From NCBI RefSeq assembly GCF_035594125.1, contig NC_087173.1:2342486-2406485 (forward strand): DNA of 64,000 bases, written 5' to 3'. Positions 45,292 through 63,500 of the stretch are shown in pieces. The position numbers and the translations under genes are program-made. Each line of letters opens with the position of its first letter. Position 1 is the first letter of the stretch. The notes under the pieces are model-generated. The model had not been told where the DNA came from and made no database searches. It saw only the letters and a program-made list of their open reading frames with translations. Source of the stretch: Scylla paramamosain. Its lineage: Eukaryota > Arthropoda > Malacostraca > Decapoda > Portunidae.

Positions 45292-45848
45292 CAGTAAACC
45301 CCTGATAAACTGAACCTTGTTAAACCAAATTTTGGATAAACTGACCCCTTTGTGCCAACTGAACTTCCCTTGGTAAACCAACCACATGTTCAGTTTATCA
45401 GACAAGTTTAAAAGCTGACTGAGCATGCCAGTGACGCTGTGCATATCCCTCGAGTAAGCTGACCACTGGTGTGGGCCCAGGCTGAGCTAGTTGAACACAG
45501 CTTAGTGTGTGGCTGGTTATCTGGTGTAGTGTGGTGGTATGTGCATCACTTGGCTTCTTCCCCCTTTGTCTCATGGCAACACTTCCCAACACACCAAACA
45601 AGGAAGGGATGCTATGTTGCCGAGTGCAACTCAGTCAAAAATACTTTTACTTGAAGTACATTATTATTTATATTACAGTACATTAATTAAGCAGTGTACC
45701 ACTAAAGAAGCCATCCATTCTTGTGTTAATGAATGCATCACTATCAGGTGCTATTTATAAGGTGCTATTCTGGCCATCTTATAAACCTAACTTGGATAAA
45801 CCATCAGGCATCTCCCCCAAAATATTTCAGTTTATCTAGGGTTTACTG
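45292..45848. mobile_element. pogo/Tigger-like MITE, 557 bp
   Basis: Left end CAGTAAACCCCTGATAAACT; right end in reverse complement CAGTAAACCCTAGATAAACT. TA dinucleotides flank both sides (45290-45291 and 45849-45850). Subterminal copies of AAACTGA and GATAAACT recur inside. Distinct in sequence from the 42457-42919 element, so a second family of the same type. Confidence 0.82.
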
Positions 45849-47264
45849 TACTGCTTTTTATTCTATGCCACTTTTCTTGGAATTATCATACTGTATATAA
45901 TATAATTGTACAAACATTTTCATCTCCATCCATGACTTCACCTCACATTATCTCTACTACTATCAAGCTGGAAAGAAAGAAAATTGTTTCAACATATGTA
46001 ATTTATTTTCTTCATTCCAACTTAGTAGTAGTTAAAAATGTGTATATAATTATATGTTCTGTGCTGGTTTTATTCTGGGAATTACCATGATACTGTACAT
46101 ATGAAGTGGTATGTAATTGAGGGAATTTTTTTTTCTGAAGCACCATCATATTCAACAGTATTTTGTGTTTGAGAAGACATGTTTTATTTTAAGCATAACT
46201 TCACAATGGTTGTACACAATAATAGGTAAAGTGACTGTATAAACTACAAAATTTGATTCCTTAACTTATACTTGCCATAATTACTTTTTCGTATTAAGGT
46301 TGAAAACATTGATAGTAGAACAAACACTGCTTCATCCTTGAATGCAAACAAAATTTGCATAACTTGTGTAACTGTTGAAGCTCATAAATCACTCAGCCCA
46401 CAGTTAGGAGTCGCCTTGTGTTTCTTTGCATGACTCACAAGTCGAGCTCCTAGTTATGACAAAGATTTTTAATTTATGAGTGGCTTTAAGAGGAGCTTTT
46501 ATGAAGTTTTCTGCATACTGGCCCAGGGCTGCCAACCAAACACAGAGGCCTCACTCCTTTTCTTTCTCCGAAAGGACTATAGTATGTCTAGAAAGAGGGT
46601 GTACCTTACATATTCTTGGAAGTTATTCTAGGTGTGGCCCTCTTGTTTGGCTGCATCTTCACCCACTGTTCAGTCAAATTTGCCTGAGTGATACATGTTT
46701 GGATATTCAATCGATTACTTTGCTTGGTACTGTTAGGTTGTGCAACAATTGTACTACAGTACTTATGGTTATCTTAATAAAATAAAGAAAGGAAATGTGA
46801 CAAGTTGAATTTCCAAGATCACTCTGAAGTGTTCATAGCAAGATTAATTTATCATCTTTTCAGCTTTCCTCTTTGATCTGGCATTGAAAAAATCATTGCA
46901 TCACATAAGGAAATAAGTAATTTACAATTGAAGTGAAGAAGAATTGAAGTGGAGTGAATTGAAGTGGAGAAGCCTTTAAACAGGAGCTGGTCTACTGCAA
47001 GCATCAATGTATCACTCATGTTCTTCCTGGCCATACAGAGGCAGGAAAACCCACTCAAGACACACCAGTCTGGCAGATGAGTGTATACAACTTCTAGAGA
47101 TTGTCGTATTAATTATCTGATTATGATGTAGCATTCAGAGGACTTGCCACATGTAATGTGATTTTTTTCTGTATCAGCTCAGAGGCTGCTAAAAAAAAAT
47201 AAAAAATAAAAATGATCCTGGTTTTAAATATTTTGGAACTATCTTGTATAAATTCAACTTGTCA

Positions 47265-47412
47265 CATTGAGCTGCACAGTCCAGTAGCATCAAGTTAAAT
47301 GGTCTATCTTGCACCAGAAGTGAACTGCAGTGAATATACATTGAGCTGCACAGTCCAGTAGCATCAAGTTAAATGGTCTATCTTGCACCAGAAGTGAACT
47401 GCAGTGAATATA
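47265..47412. repeat. 74-bp tandem duplication
   Basis: Two identical copies, 47265-47338 and 47339-47412, starting CATTGAGCTGCACAGTCCAG. Identity implies a very recent event. Confidence 0.95.
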
Positions 47413-49021
47413 CAAACATAAAATCCCGAGGCAAGCATGAGTGACAGAAAACTAGGAAAGAGGAAGGGTGCAGCCAATAAGGGACAGCTGTACCAAACAC
47501 TTAAGCACCAGATGAACAGTTTCCTTGAATAGTGCAATACTGCACTGCACTGCTGTTAATACTTCATCCCAGCAGCTTGCCACCACACAAGTATTTCAAG
47601 ATGTTTTGCTCTTTGCAGGTTTGTCTTGTCTAGCCCAGATGCACTGCTGCTGTTCATGATGGCTCTCCCACATTGTCACGCATTGCTTCAGGGAAGAAGT
47701 CTTCTGTCCCACCTTCACACACCTGAGGAAGAACACCATCAATTCACTCTACATTGTATTGTTAAATACTTCAATCACTATTTTTCTCATCTCAGAAAAT
47801 TCTAGTTTAATGAATGGCTTTCTGTTACAATTAGAAATAAAGTAAGTTTTTGTAAATAAAATTAGATTCAGAAGGGGAGGTACAGTAAGCACATTTACAA
47901 CAAAGAACAGCTGTATTTGAGAAAGAACCGAGGAAGTGAAGATGCTTACAGCTCCCGTATGGGACAATGTGTATCTGAAAAGACAAAGATGATTGGAGCA
48001 AGTTTACATTAACCATTATAAACTAGGTTAATATGGAATACCACACAAGTTTAGCTTAAGCCCTGTACACAATAAGATATAGATTATTAATATTAAATGC
48101 TTTTTTACCAAGCTCTACAATTGCATTTAAGATCATCTGGCCTTTGAAAGACTGTGATGTGGATGCTTGCCACATGTGTTGTCATTACCTTACTTCATTG
48201 CCAAGTTGCTGCCACATCTGTAAAATATACCGTGTATAAATAAATACAATTTTATTATTATTTTTTATCCCTAAACCATACTTTTGATCATGGAATGAAT
48301 ATATGTGGGGTAAGGAAGGAAGATAGGAGTAATGTGGTGTAAATCAGATGGAGAAAATCAAGAGGAGAAAAAGTGTAATTCTAATTACAGGAACTGCCAC
48401 TGCCTTCTTGCAGCTTCCCTTTGTTTTTTTTTTTTTGTTTTTTATCTTAGATGTAGTGTGTTCTAGAGCGCCATATATTTGAAAATCTACAATAGATGGA
48501 GAAGGTAGTAGGAATGGTAAAGTATGCATGGATCTGTGTGTATGAACATGTTAATGTAAAGAATGAAAATGCTAATGTCTGATGTAAAAAGTGAAAGGGA
48601 ATTTCAGCGAGGTGAACGAATTCTTTAGAGCGCGTGAGGAGAAAAGTTACGTGAATACTAGGAAACAATAGCGGAGTAGGTGATGAGAAATACATTCAGG
48701 GTTTCTGAGCATACTGAGAAAAAAAAAAAAAATAGTAAGAAAAAAGAAGTTAACCTGAGGGTTTTAGAAGAGGAGGATCACTTGGAATATACTCGTAGAA
48801 GGGTATGTAGAGATCGAAACTATTCATCTCTTAATTGTGGCATACGTAACATCTTAAACGCTTACCGTTCATAAATAAAAAAAAAAAATTACAAAGATTT
48901 CATATAATTCAAAGTGATTGGTCATAACAGGGCGGGCACCGCGTGGAAAAGCACCTGTGTTTATGTTGTGCTGCTCAGACAGAGATACACGTGCATGAGT
49001 CATGTCCATATCAGGTGACAT

Positions 49022-49023
<2 letters not shown>

Positions 49024-49071
<48 letters not shown>

Positions 49072-49083
49072 ATTATTATTATT
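49024..49083. repeat. (TTA)n microsatellite
   Basis: About 20 TTA/ATT units with one interruption. Confidence 0.93.
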
Positions 49084-49679
49084 TTTACTTTATTTTATTT
49101 ATTTTTTTTGCGGGGGGCGCAGTTATAACTAGTTTCTTGTACCTACGTTGATAACACAATCCTGTCACAATTTACTAAGCAAAAATAAAATAGCATTTGT
49201 CCATTTCCTGCGAGTTATGTAATATTTTTTTTTTTTTTTATGAAAATTTCCTTGTTGATTTTTTAAAGTATCATTAGTGTCTCGAGTTTGTATGTAATCA
49301 CAAAGCTTTGTCCATGTTAATATCTTGAAATCGTAAATTTCATAGTTATCTGAAAGAACAAATAATATTGAAATTGTGACAGAAGTGCAAATATGTGGAG
49401 AAAGGCTGAATAGACAAGAAGCGGACGCTCTTCTGCCACGGTGATCCCTTTGCAGGACACCGGAGGGAGCGAAACGTAGAGATGGGCAGAAATACACACC
49501 ATTCCGAAAAAAAAAAAAAAAACTACGATGTGCAATTTACGTAACTATAACATAACAGTAGTATAAATAGAAAAAAAAAAACAAGAAAAAAAAAACATCA
49601 GATCACCACCTGACAACAAAGAACTTTGATAAATCACCACTTGACAGATATCACCTCACCTTTACCAAACTGAGCCCGG

Positions 49680-49897
49680 CGGGGCTGACGGGACGCTGCT
49701 ATATAGTAACCACCGCTCACTTGGGGTCGGGTAATGGCCACTGGACACGTCGACAATCTGGTCCTGCAAACTTAGATTCTCGCCCTTACGTTCCCTTGAT
49801 CGCCGCGCACATCACCACACCTTCAGCCACACAGCCACACCATTCTCTGAGTTTCTAGTGACTGGCTGCTAAAGGACACCACCGTTTCCTTCCAACA
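49680..49897 (+). promoter_or_regulatory. Probable core promoter and 5' UTR of the phosphonatase gene
   Basis: TATATAG at 49700-49706 follows a GC-rich stretch (GCCCGGCGGGGCTGACGGGA). It is placed for transcription to start near 49730, leaving a 5' UTR of about 165 bp before the ATG at 49898. Inferred from motif and position only. Confidence 0.45.
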
Positions 49898-55968
<6,071 letters not shown>

Positions 55969-56550
55969 GGGGCGAGGCAGCTAAGGGAGGGAGTGCGAGA
56001 ACAATGTTAGGTACTTAGGAAATGGAAATCGAACAAAAATTGAAACTGTATGAGAGAAAGATAAAATAAAGATGAAAGAACAAAAATTGCAATTAGAAGA
56101 GAGAAAGGGAATACTGATAAAGGAAGAATAGAAGAGAACACGAACTGGAACTAGAAGAGGAAATAATACTGAGAAAAAAAATAATGGAAGAGAACAAAAT
56201 TTGAATAAAAATTTATTCTGGAAAAGAGGACGGAAGTGAATACTGATACAAGAAAAACGGACGAGATCACTCAGTTCCGTTAAGAAAGAAGAGAACGCGT
56301 CATATCTATTCCCGCTACACTGAGACAACTCATGTAAGGGGGGACTTGTATACCTCAAATACTGGTGATACTAAAACTCTTCCATTACGACGATACACTG
56401 GAATCAAAACTCATTTCCTCTACAATTTAAATAAAGAAAAGATAAGAACGCACTTTATTTGTTTCTCCTTTTCGTTACTAATTTGCAACGGAGAAAGAGA
56501 ACATGAACGAACGAAGAGAAAATGTCGCCTCATAGTAATATTTCCTAAAT

Positions 56551-56560
<10 letters not shown>
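55969..56560 (+). other. Probable 3' UTR of the phosphonatase gene
   Basis: Purine-rich sequence after the TGA, with candidate AATAAA signals at 56065-56070, about 56431 and about 56547. The last lies just before a (GA)n run at 56554-56598. Confidence 0.45.
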
Positions 56561-56605
<45 letters not shown>

Positions 56606-57007
56606 AGACAGAGAGAGATGCTTGACATTAATTTAACCAACAATAAATTCTAACACATTCATCTTCCGAGAGAGACTAAATAAACAAACCAACACTAAGA
56701 TGCAGTTCGTTGCTGAGGGAGTAACATGCCAGGCAAGTGGAAGTGATAAAAAGTCTCGTGTAACGCCGCAGCAACTAAAGTCACATGGCGCAGATACGTA
56801 AAATTACACAAAAAAGTACCAATAATGTTGAAATGAAAGGAAAAGTAACAAAATATAAGTCAGATTTTAAAAGAACATGAAAATTAGAAAACGGTGGAAA
56901 GAAGAGGCCCGCAGTTAATATAGTTGTCCCCGCCTGCCAGTGTTTTCCCATTACCTTCGCTTCATTGTGCGCGATAGGACACGGTATCATCATAGCATTC
57001 TAGTCCA

Positions 57008-57220
57008 TATTCTCAGACACTACTGCGCCGCACCTCCACTAAATTCAAAAGCTATACTAGTTGAAGTCGGACTGGCTTTTAAGGGTGTTTTGATGGTTCT
57101 AGCAACAGATCAACAAGATTTCTACATTATAATCTGGAGAAACACTCTTGGGAACATGGTTAATAATCTCTGTGGTCTTTGAAAACAGTTGTGGGGAGAA
57201 AGCGGAATGTTTCAGAATAC
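57008..57220. mobile_element. Small inverted-repeat element (copy 2)
   Basis: Diverged relative of 53583-53816: ATTCTCAGACACTACTGCGC at the left, ACCTCCACTAAATTCAAAAG, AATAATCTCTGTGGTCTTTG, and GCGGAATGTTTCAGAATAC at the right. Inverted ends match imperfectly. Confidence 0.6.
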
Positions 57221-57763
57221 AGGCTATGAGTAAACCGAGTAATCAATAATTTCACCGTTTTATTTCGCTGGCTTTTAACACGCTCTCGCTATGTTAATGT
57301 GTTTTTCAAAGTTGTCTTCATAATTCTAGTGATGGTTTGAAAGTTAATGTGGTCTTCAAGAGTGTTTTCATAATTCTAGTGATGATTTAACAAGGATTCT
57401 GCACCAGAGGGGGAAAAATCATCGAGAGTCGATTATTGACCTCTCATTATGACTGTTCGACCTTGATACAGTCTGGAAGCCTATTTATTAACACTATCTT
57501 ACGGACTATTTGCCGGATTCTCATGCGTGTTTTCCCCATTGATGATGCTAATTCCTTGTTACACTCTCAGTAATCATGTAAAAATTTAGAAAATCACATT
57601 TGCAAACTCCAATATCTTCACTCCATTGGAAACCACGCTTGATAACCCCAGTAGCTTCCACTACACTGAGTGGAATTAAATGTTGGGATAAAAAAGACGC
57701 CGAACGCTTGGAAATACGGTCCTTGGATGAGAGAAGGTCAAGCAAAGGACAAAGATACAACGC

Positions 57764-57768
<5 letters not shown>

Positions 57769-57839
<71 letters not shown>
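57769..57839. repeat. (GA)n microsatellite
   Basis: Pure GA run in intergenic sequence. Confidence 0.95.
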
Positions 57840-57843
<4 letters not shown>

Positions 57844-59200
57844 CAAATGGAGGTGGTGCGCTGCAGAAATGTTTAGGCAAAAAGAAAAAAAAATAATAAA
57901 CATGGCACACAAGACGCTTCAAGCATACCATGATTGCGTCACGCTGAATGTACTCGTATGCAAAGGTGGCACGGGTGTTTTCTAGTGCATGGTAAGTTCT
58001 TTGTTCTTTTCTCCATGAGTAGCCTATGTAATCTTGTATGGACTGACTGGTCTGGCTAAATAGATCTTGATTATCTGAATGGATAAAATCGATTGCAAAA
58101 CAGTGATAAAATAATGGTGATATTCTTGCCATTACAGCGGTCTTATTATTTTTTGCAATCACCTGCAGCTTATATAAGAGTCAACTGTATTCCCGAAACT
58201 AGTCTTGGCAATCAGAAAAAAAAAACTATGTAGAAATAATAATAGAGACACTAGTAATCATCTCGCCACATCACAGCTTAGAGAGAACGGACAGAGTAGG
58301 TTGAGAATTTCCCACTCCTTGCACCTCCTTGACTTCTCAAGTCACATCGCCTAAGTTGTAGACTGCGAGACATTTGAAGATGAAACAAGTGTTAGCAATA
58401 TGAGATACGAAATTATAAGAATGGTAATGTATAATAATGCTTCTCTATCTTAGTGCCACATCACAGTAGGTTAAACAAAAAATTCTACAGTTATTTCACC
58501 TCCTCGACTACTTCTCACGTTGTGCACTGAGAGTTTTTAAAGACGAAACAAGTCTTAACAATACGACAAAAAAAAAAAAAAAAAAAAAAAAATCAATGTA
58601 GAAATAATACATTAATTAATTATCATACTACCACATCACAGCTAAGAGACAGCGAATACAGTAACTTATTTCCCGCTCCTTTCACTTCCTCGACTCCTTA
58701 TGTTGTGCAAAGGAAGGTATTTAAAGATGAAACTGAACAGCAAAGTAAGACCGAGGAGGAGGAAGGAAAAACTGCATAGCGCCCAGTTTTCTTTCTTTCC
58801 TCCCGCACCTTTCTCGTCCATTTTCCACGGTGCTATTCGGCTCGCTCCCAAACAGCGCCGCAGAAGAGGAGGGAACACACCACCGCCACCACCACCACCA
58901 CCACCAGTCCACGAGTCCACACCCTTCCACCAAATTCAGGTTTACCGCCGCAACCACCACCACTACCACTACTACTGCTATCACCACCACTAGCCCAGCT
59001 TCCGCTATTATCTTCTCTCCTCGCCAACATCACTAGCGTCTTAAGTATCACTCGCCACCACCACTACTACCTCTGTTCATCACTATCACTACCACTATTA
59101 GTTTCATCACCACTACCACGACTATATAACAACAATATATATAATACCATCACCATCACTACCACTACCGCACATTAAATCCCTCTATACTATACGTACC
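57840..59200. other. Spacer with repeated TTATTTCACCTCCTCGACT-like blocks and a CCA-rich tract
   Basis: Three diverged copies of a ~180-bp unit (near 58265, 58450 and 58620) share CATCACAG-TA-GAGA and CACCTCCTTGACT/CACTTCCTCGACT blocks. A CCACCA/ACC-rich tract follows at 58880-59170. Open frames over it (poly-His, poly-Pro, poly-Val) are low-complexity artefacts. Confidence 0.5.
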
Positions 59201-59228
59201 ACAAAATTGTCACCACTTGCCACTGGGT

Positions 59229-59393
59229 ATGTTGGGCTTACTGAGTAGTCAACCTCGCATCGGGAGCCCACAAAGCACTCCACGGCAGAAGTCTCATACG
59301 TTACAATACTCGACCCCACAGTCGCCCCAACCACTGTTTGTGTCTCGGAGTGGCGCTGTCCAACCCAGAGACAGCGGAAGGGCGTGGGGTTGA
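59229..59393 (+). CDS. Candidate small open frame, 54 codons, Ser/Pro/Gln-rich
   Basis: The frame starts ATG TTG GGC and ends TGA, with no repeat content. The protein includes QPRIGSPQSTPRQKS and PLFVSRSGAVQPRDSGRAWG. The composition (SP and TP pairs, basic residues) is unlike the surrounding simple sequence and resembles a disordered coding exon. The frame stays open upstream into the CCA-rich tract. No family recognised; it could be an exon of a larger gene or chance. Confidence 0.25.
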   Translation: MLGLLSSQPRIGSPQSTPRQKSHTLQYSTPQSPQPLFVSRSGAVQPRDSGRAWG

Positions 59394-59399
59394 GGTGGT

Positions 59400-59560
59400 C
59401 ATAGAGGAAAGGGAAATGCAGGAAAGGGGAAGAAGGAATTAGTAAGTTGTGGGTATGAGTGGAAAGTTTGAATTATTAGTGTTGTGAGTATCTGGTAGTG
59501 GTGGTGATGGTGGTATTTGTTGCAATTATTATTATTATTAAAAGTAGTAGCATTATCATC

Positions 59561-59592
<32 letters not shown>

Positions 59593-60522
59593 AGCTGTTG
59601 TTGTTGTTGTTGTGATCTAGTAATGATGGTGTGATACCAATAATGGTGATGATTAACAATGACGAAAATAATAATAACAATAAAAAGAATATGAATAAGA
59701 AGAAAATGAATAAGTAAAAAAAATAAATAAAAGATAACTAGTGGACCGAAGAGGAACAGACGAAAAAGAGCAATTAATCACAGGGATGAGCAAAACGAGA
59801 AAAAAAAAAAATAAGAAGCATTAGCCGTTATTACATAACATGATACTAATATTGAAGGAAGTTATTGAAAAAAAAGAAAAAAGAAACAAGACATGCGTGT
59901 AGGAAAAGCTTAACCAATACAAAATAAAAAAAAAAAATAGGAAAATACAAAAGCAAAGTGAAACTAAACCAATGAAAATCATACAAGCAAAATGAAAGTT
60001 ACCTCTTCCCCACCGCCCCCCCCCCCAAAAAAAAAAAAAAATCAAGTGAAGAAAAAAACTCCGAATGAAAAAGAAAACAAAGCAACAGAAAACGTTATTG
60101 ACCTTGAAGAAGATGGAAAGTAGGCCAAGACGAAGGGAACGAGGGAGGGAGGAGGGGAGGAAAGGAACTGGGGAGAGAATGGGGGATGGCGGGGTGTGGG
60201 GGTATTGGTGCGGGGTAAGGAATGGGGAAGAGGATATAGAGAAATGGCGTCCCGGTAGCTTATTGGGGCGACTGTCTGTCTATGGACTCGGGGAGAAGGA
60301 GGGTGGAGGATGAAATGACAAGCCAGAGAGGGAGCAGAAAAATGATGTTATTGGGTTTGTGTTGCATCTCAATTTTATTTTTCTTTCTCTCAAGGGACTC
60401 ACTGGTTTTACTCACCACAGATTTCAACCTGAGAGAGAACGAAAGAGACAGTTACTAAAGCACATTACATAGCGGGAAAATTTCACTTTAAGACACCCCC
60501 CAGACGTCATCTAGATCGTCTC

Positions 60523-60554
<32 letters not shown>

Positions 60555-60873
60555 AAAAAAACTACCAGATATTACAACAGGAAACATTCCATACCTCAAA
60601 GTGTTCAAAGACGTGTTTTTCTCTATACATATATATATTTATTCAACCACATCTATTCTATTTTATTACTTATCTCAATTTTCATTTTTTTTTAAATTTT
60701 TACTCTTGATACGTCTTGTACCAATGCACTTTAATATTTATCCCTATTTTGATTCTCCTTTTTTTACTATCTACATGCAAAATCCGTGTTGATGTATTTA
60801 TAAGAAGGAAAAAGACGATGGTTAGAATGAAAACAAAATATGACGGTGATTCATTCATTCATTCATTCATTCA

Positions 60874-60962
<89 letters not shown>

Positions 60963-61140
60963 ACACACAATATACAGCCGCGGCGACTCTAGGTCATTAG
61001 GAGGGAGTGATGGAGGGCAAGGAATGTAATAGTGTCTCGGTGGCTCCTGCTTGGGACGGCGGCTCGCACCACCAACCCGCCGGCGGCGCTGCAGAAGCCA
61101 ATGACTGGTTAAGGGAATGCTGGTAGAGAAATGATGTAGT
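59400..61140. other. Low-complexity intergenic stretch
   Basis: Contains AGT trinucleotides (about 59560-59592), (GAAA)n (about 60521-60558), (ATTC)n (60849-60880), (CT)n (60881-60960) and a CpG-rich patch with GCCGGCGGCGCTGCAG at about 61078-61093. No gene recognised. Confidence 0.45.
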
Positions 61141-61159
61141 TATTTTGTGTTATATTCAG

Positions 61160-61371
61160 GAGATGATGATGAACAAGAAGAACAAGAAGGAAAAGACGGA
61201 CAAAAGATGAAAACAGACGACGTCGAAAAAAACGAACAAGAACAAGATGATGAGAAAGACGAAGACGACGACAAAGACGACGAGGAAGAACAAGAAATAG
61301 AAGATGAAGAACAAGAACAAGAATTAGAAGAACAAGAGCAAGAACAAGAATTAGGAGAAGAAAATAATTAG
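61160..61371 (+). CDS. Doubtful acidic low-complexity open frame
   Basis: After ATATTCAG, a possible acceptor, the frame reads GDDDEQEEQEGKDGQ and stays Asp/Glu/Gln/Lys-rich to a TAG at about 61371. It is built from GAA, GAC and CAA codons, so it may be merely a degenerate GAA/CAA repeat. It has no ATG before codon 20. No family recognised. Confidence 0.15.
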
Positions 61372-61780
61372 TAGAAGAGTAACGATGTGGAATCTGTATA
61401 GAAAATGTTGCAAAAATAAGACTACAATTTTTTAAGCGAAGATTGAAAAAAGGTCGTGGATAGGGAGTTAATTTTCGATGACTTTGATAAGACAGGATGT
61501 GACTGATACTTTGTTGTTGTTGTTGCTGTTGTTGCTGTTGTTGTTGTTGTTGGTGGTGGTGGATTTTTCGAGTACCAATCCAAACAATATTTTTCCTTCA
61601 AATTACTGGTCGAACTATTAAAAAAAAAAAGAACAATAATAAACTTAATAACACTTAAAAAAAATAAACAAAACATTATCGTACATTTGGAAGAAAATGT
61701 CATACTGAAGTCTATTTTTTATTTATTTTTCAGACAAGTATTAGGTTATGCAAACTTTAAAATATACCATGACCTACATC

Positions 61781-61783
<3 letters not shown>

Positions 61784-61857
<74 letters not shown>
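61784..61857. repeat. (CT)n microsatellite
   Basis: Pure CT run. Confidence 0.95.
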
Positions 61858-61859
<2 letters not shown>

Positions 61860-62089
61860 CCCTTGTCCTTCCTTCAATCAACATTTTTCCCAAAGGTTTA
61901 TTCCAAGACAAAGTCAGTTAATCAATATATTTTCCCCTCCAGTTAGTCACTTGTTTTCCCAGCGTACCCCTCCCCCTTCCTCTGTGCGCCCCTTCCCGTC
62001 CCTCTCTGAAACCTTTAGCATAATCCCTCCCGTTATGAAAGCCTCCCTCCGCAACTTTTAAACATCCTCCTCAACTAATAATGCTTTAC

Positions 62090-63130
62090 CTATCGCTTTT
62101 ATAAAAATTCCCCATTGCCTTCCTCTCCACACACTTAAGCTTTCTCGTTTTTTTTCTCTGTCTTCCTTATTTTCCGTTATTTTTCTGTATTTTCTTGCTA
62201 TTGGGCTCCTATTTTTTCTCTTCCTGTTTTCTTCTCTCTTTTCCGTTGTTTTTTTTTCTATTGAGCTTCTCTTTTTCCTTTCTCTTTTCCTTTCTCTTCC
62301 TTTTTGTTGTTTTCCCTTTTTTTTTTGGCACTGGGATTCCTTTTGTCTATTTTCCCGTTTTCTCCTCCCCCTTTTCGTTGCTTTCCTGTCTTTTGTAGTA
62401 TCTGGCTTATTTTTCTCTGTTTTCCTGTTTTCTTCTTCCTCTTTGTTGTTTGTCTTTTTTTTCCTATTTGGCTTCTATTTTTCTCTATTTTTTGTTTTCT
62501 TCTCTTTCGTTGTTTTTATGCTAAAGAACTTCTATTTTTCATTCTCTTCCTGTCTTCCTTTCCCTCTTTTCGTTGTTTCCTATCTTTTTTTTAGTTATTG
62601 GGGTTCTCTTTTTCTCTTCCTTCTCTTTTTTCTCTTTGATGTCTCTTTCTTCCTATTCCCCCAGTCTTCTCTCCTCTTCCCTCTCTTGTATCGTTTTCTT
62701 ACATCTCCTTTACTATTTTTCTCCCCTTTCTCTATAATTCTCTTGTTCCTTTCTTCTTTACTTTTCCTTCCCTACGTTGTCTTCTTTCCTCCTACATCTA
62801 ATCCTCCTCTCTTCTCTTCCCTCTTTCTCTTCATTCTCTTATACGTGTTTTCCCTATTTCACCTTTGCTTTGCTCTCCCCTCTCCCTTCCCTTCTCTCGC
62901 TTCTGAACTTCCTTCCCTCTTTCCTCTCGCTCCCTTTTCTTTTCTCTCGCTTCTCAACGTTCTTCTCTTTTCTCTTCACTCGCTTCCCAACGTCCTTTCC
63001 TCTCCCCCCTCTCTCTCTCTTTTATCTTCTCTCACTTCGCAACGTTTCTCTCCCTCTCTCCTCTCTTCTTCCCAACGTCCTTCCCTCCTCTCAAGTCCTG
63101 CCTCAGTCCTGCCTCAGTCCTGCCTCCTTC
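62090..63130. repeat. ~1-kb polypyrimidine tract
   Basis: The plus strand is overwhelmingly C and T, with diverged tandem units such as TTTTTCTCT-TTTTC-TGTTTTCTTC and, later, CTTCCCAACGT-CTT (about 62980, 63035, 63070). The 298-codon frame across it is Phe/Leu/Ser-rich and artefactual. The tract ends in two to three tandem AGTCCTGCCTC units (about 63094-63125). Confidence 0.85.
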
Positions 63131-63500
63131 TCCCTAAGCCCCCTCGACGGCGGCCGCTGCGCGTGATGGCACAATCAATGGTCGCGGATTTGAGTTTCAT
63201 TTCACGCCAAATTTGCCTCGTGGATCCTGCCGGGCCAGAGAGACTCCCAGAAAGACCTCCAGAGAGACCTCCCGAGAGACCTCCCTCTTACTCCTCAGAT
63301 CCCCGAGCACTGACGGCGGCTGTCTCGCGAGCGACCTAAGCATTGCCTTCACTCGCGGACCGTCAGGAGTGGAGGGTGAACTGCAGGCGTCAAGTGGAAG
63401 AGATGAAATGAGGAAAGATGATAGCTGCCTCGTGGTGGTGGAAGTGGAAAGCAGTGGTGGTGGTGGTGGTGGTGGTGGTGGTGGATAAACCCTTAAGTAG
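63130..63500. other. CpG-rich patch with short tandem repeats
   Basis: Contains CGACGGCGGCCGCTGCGCGT (about 63145) and four AGA(GA)GACCTCC(C) units at about 63239-63286. A (GGT)n run lies at 63452-63483. It could be a promoter region of a gene to the right, but no transcript feature is visible. Confidence 0.3.

Larger units (their letters stand above)
45860..49660. other. Intergenic spacer upstream of the phosphonatase gene
   Basis: AT-rich. It holds an exact 74-bp tandem duplication (47265-47412), a (TTA)n run (49024-49083) and several poly(A)/poly(T) stretches. No convincing gene found. Confidence 0.45.

Noticed and set aside
58700..59051. Gly/Pro/His-rich frames on both strands
   Set aside because: All arise from CCA/ACC simple repeats; no frame is favoured and none has a domain.
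62443..63339. 298-codon plus-strand frame
   Set aside because: Lies on the polypyrimidine tract; Phe/Leu/Ser composition follows from C/T-only codons.
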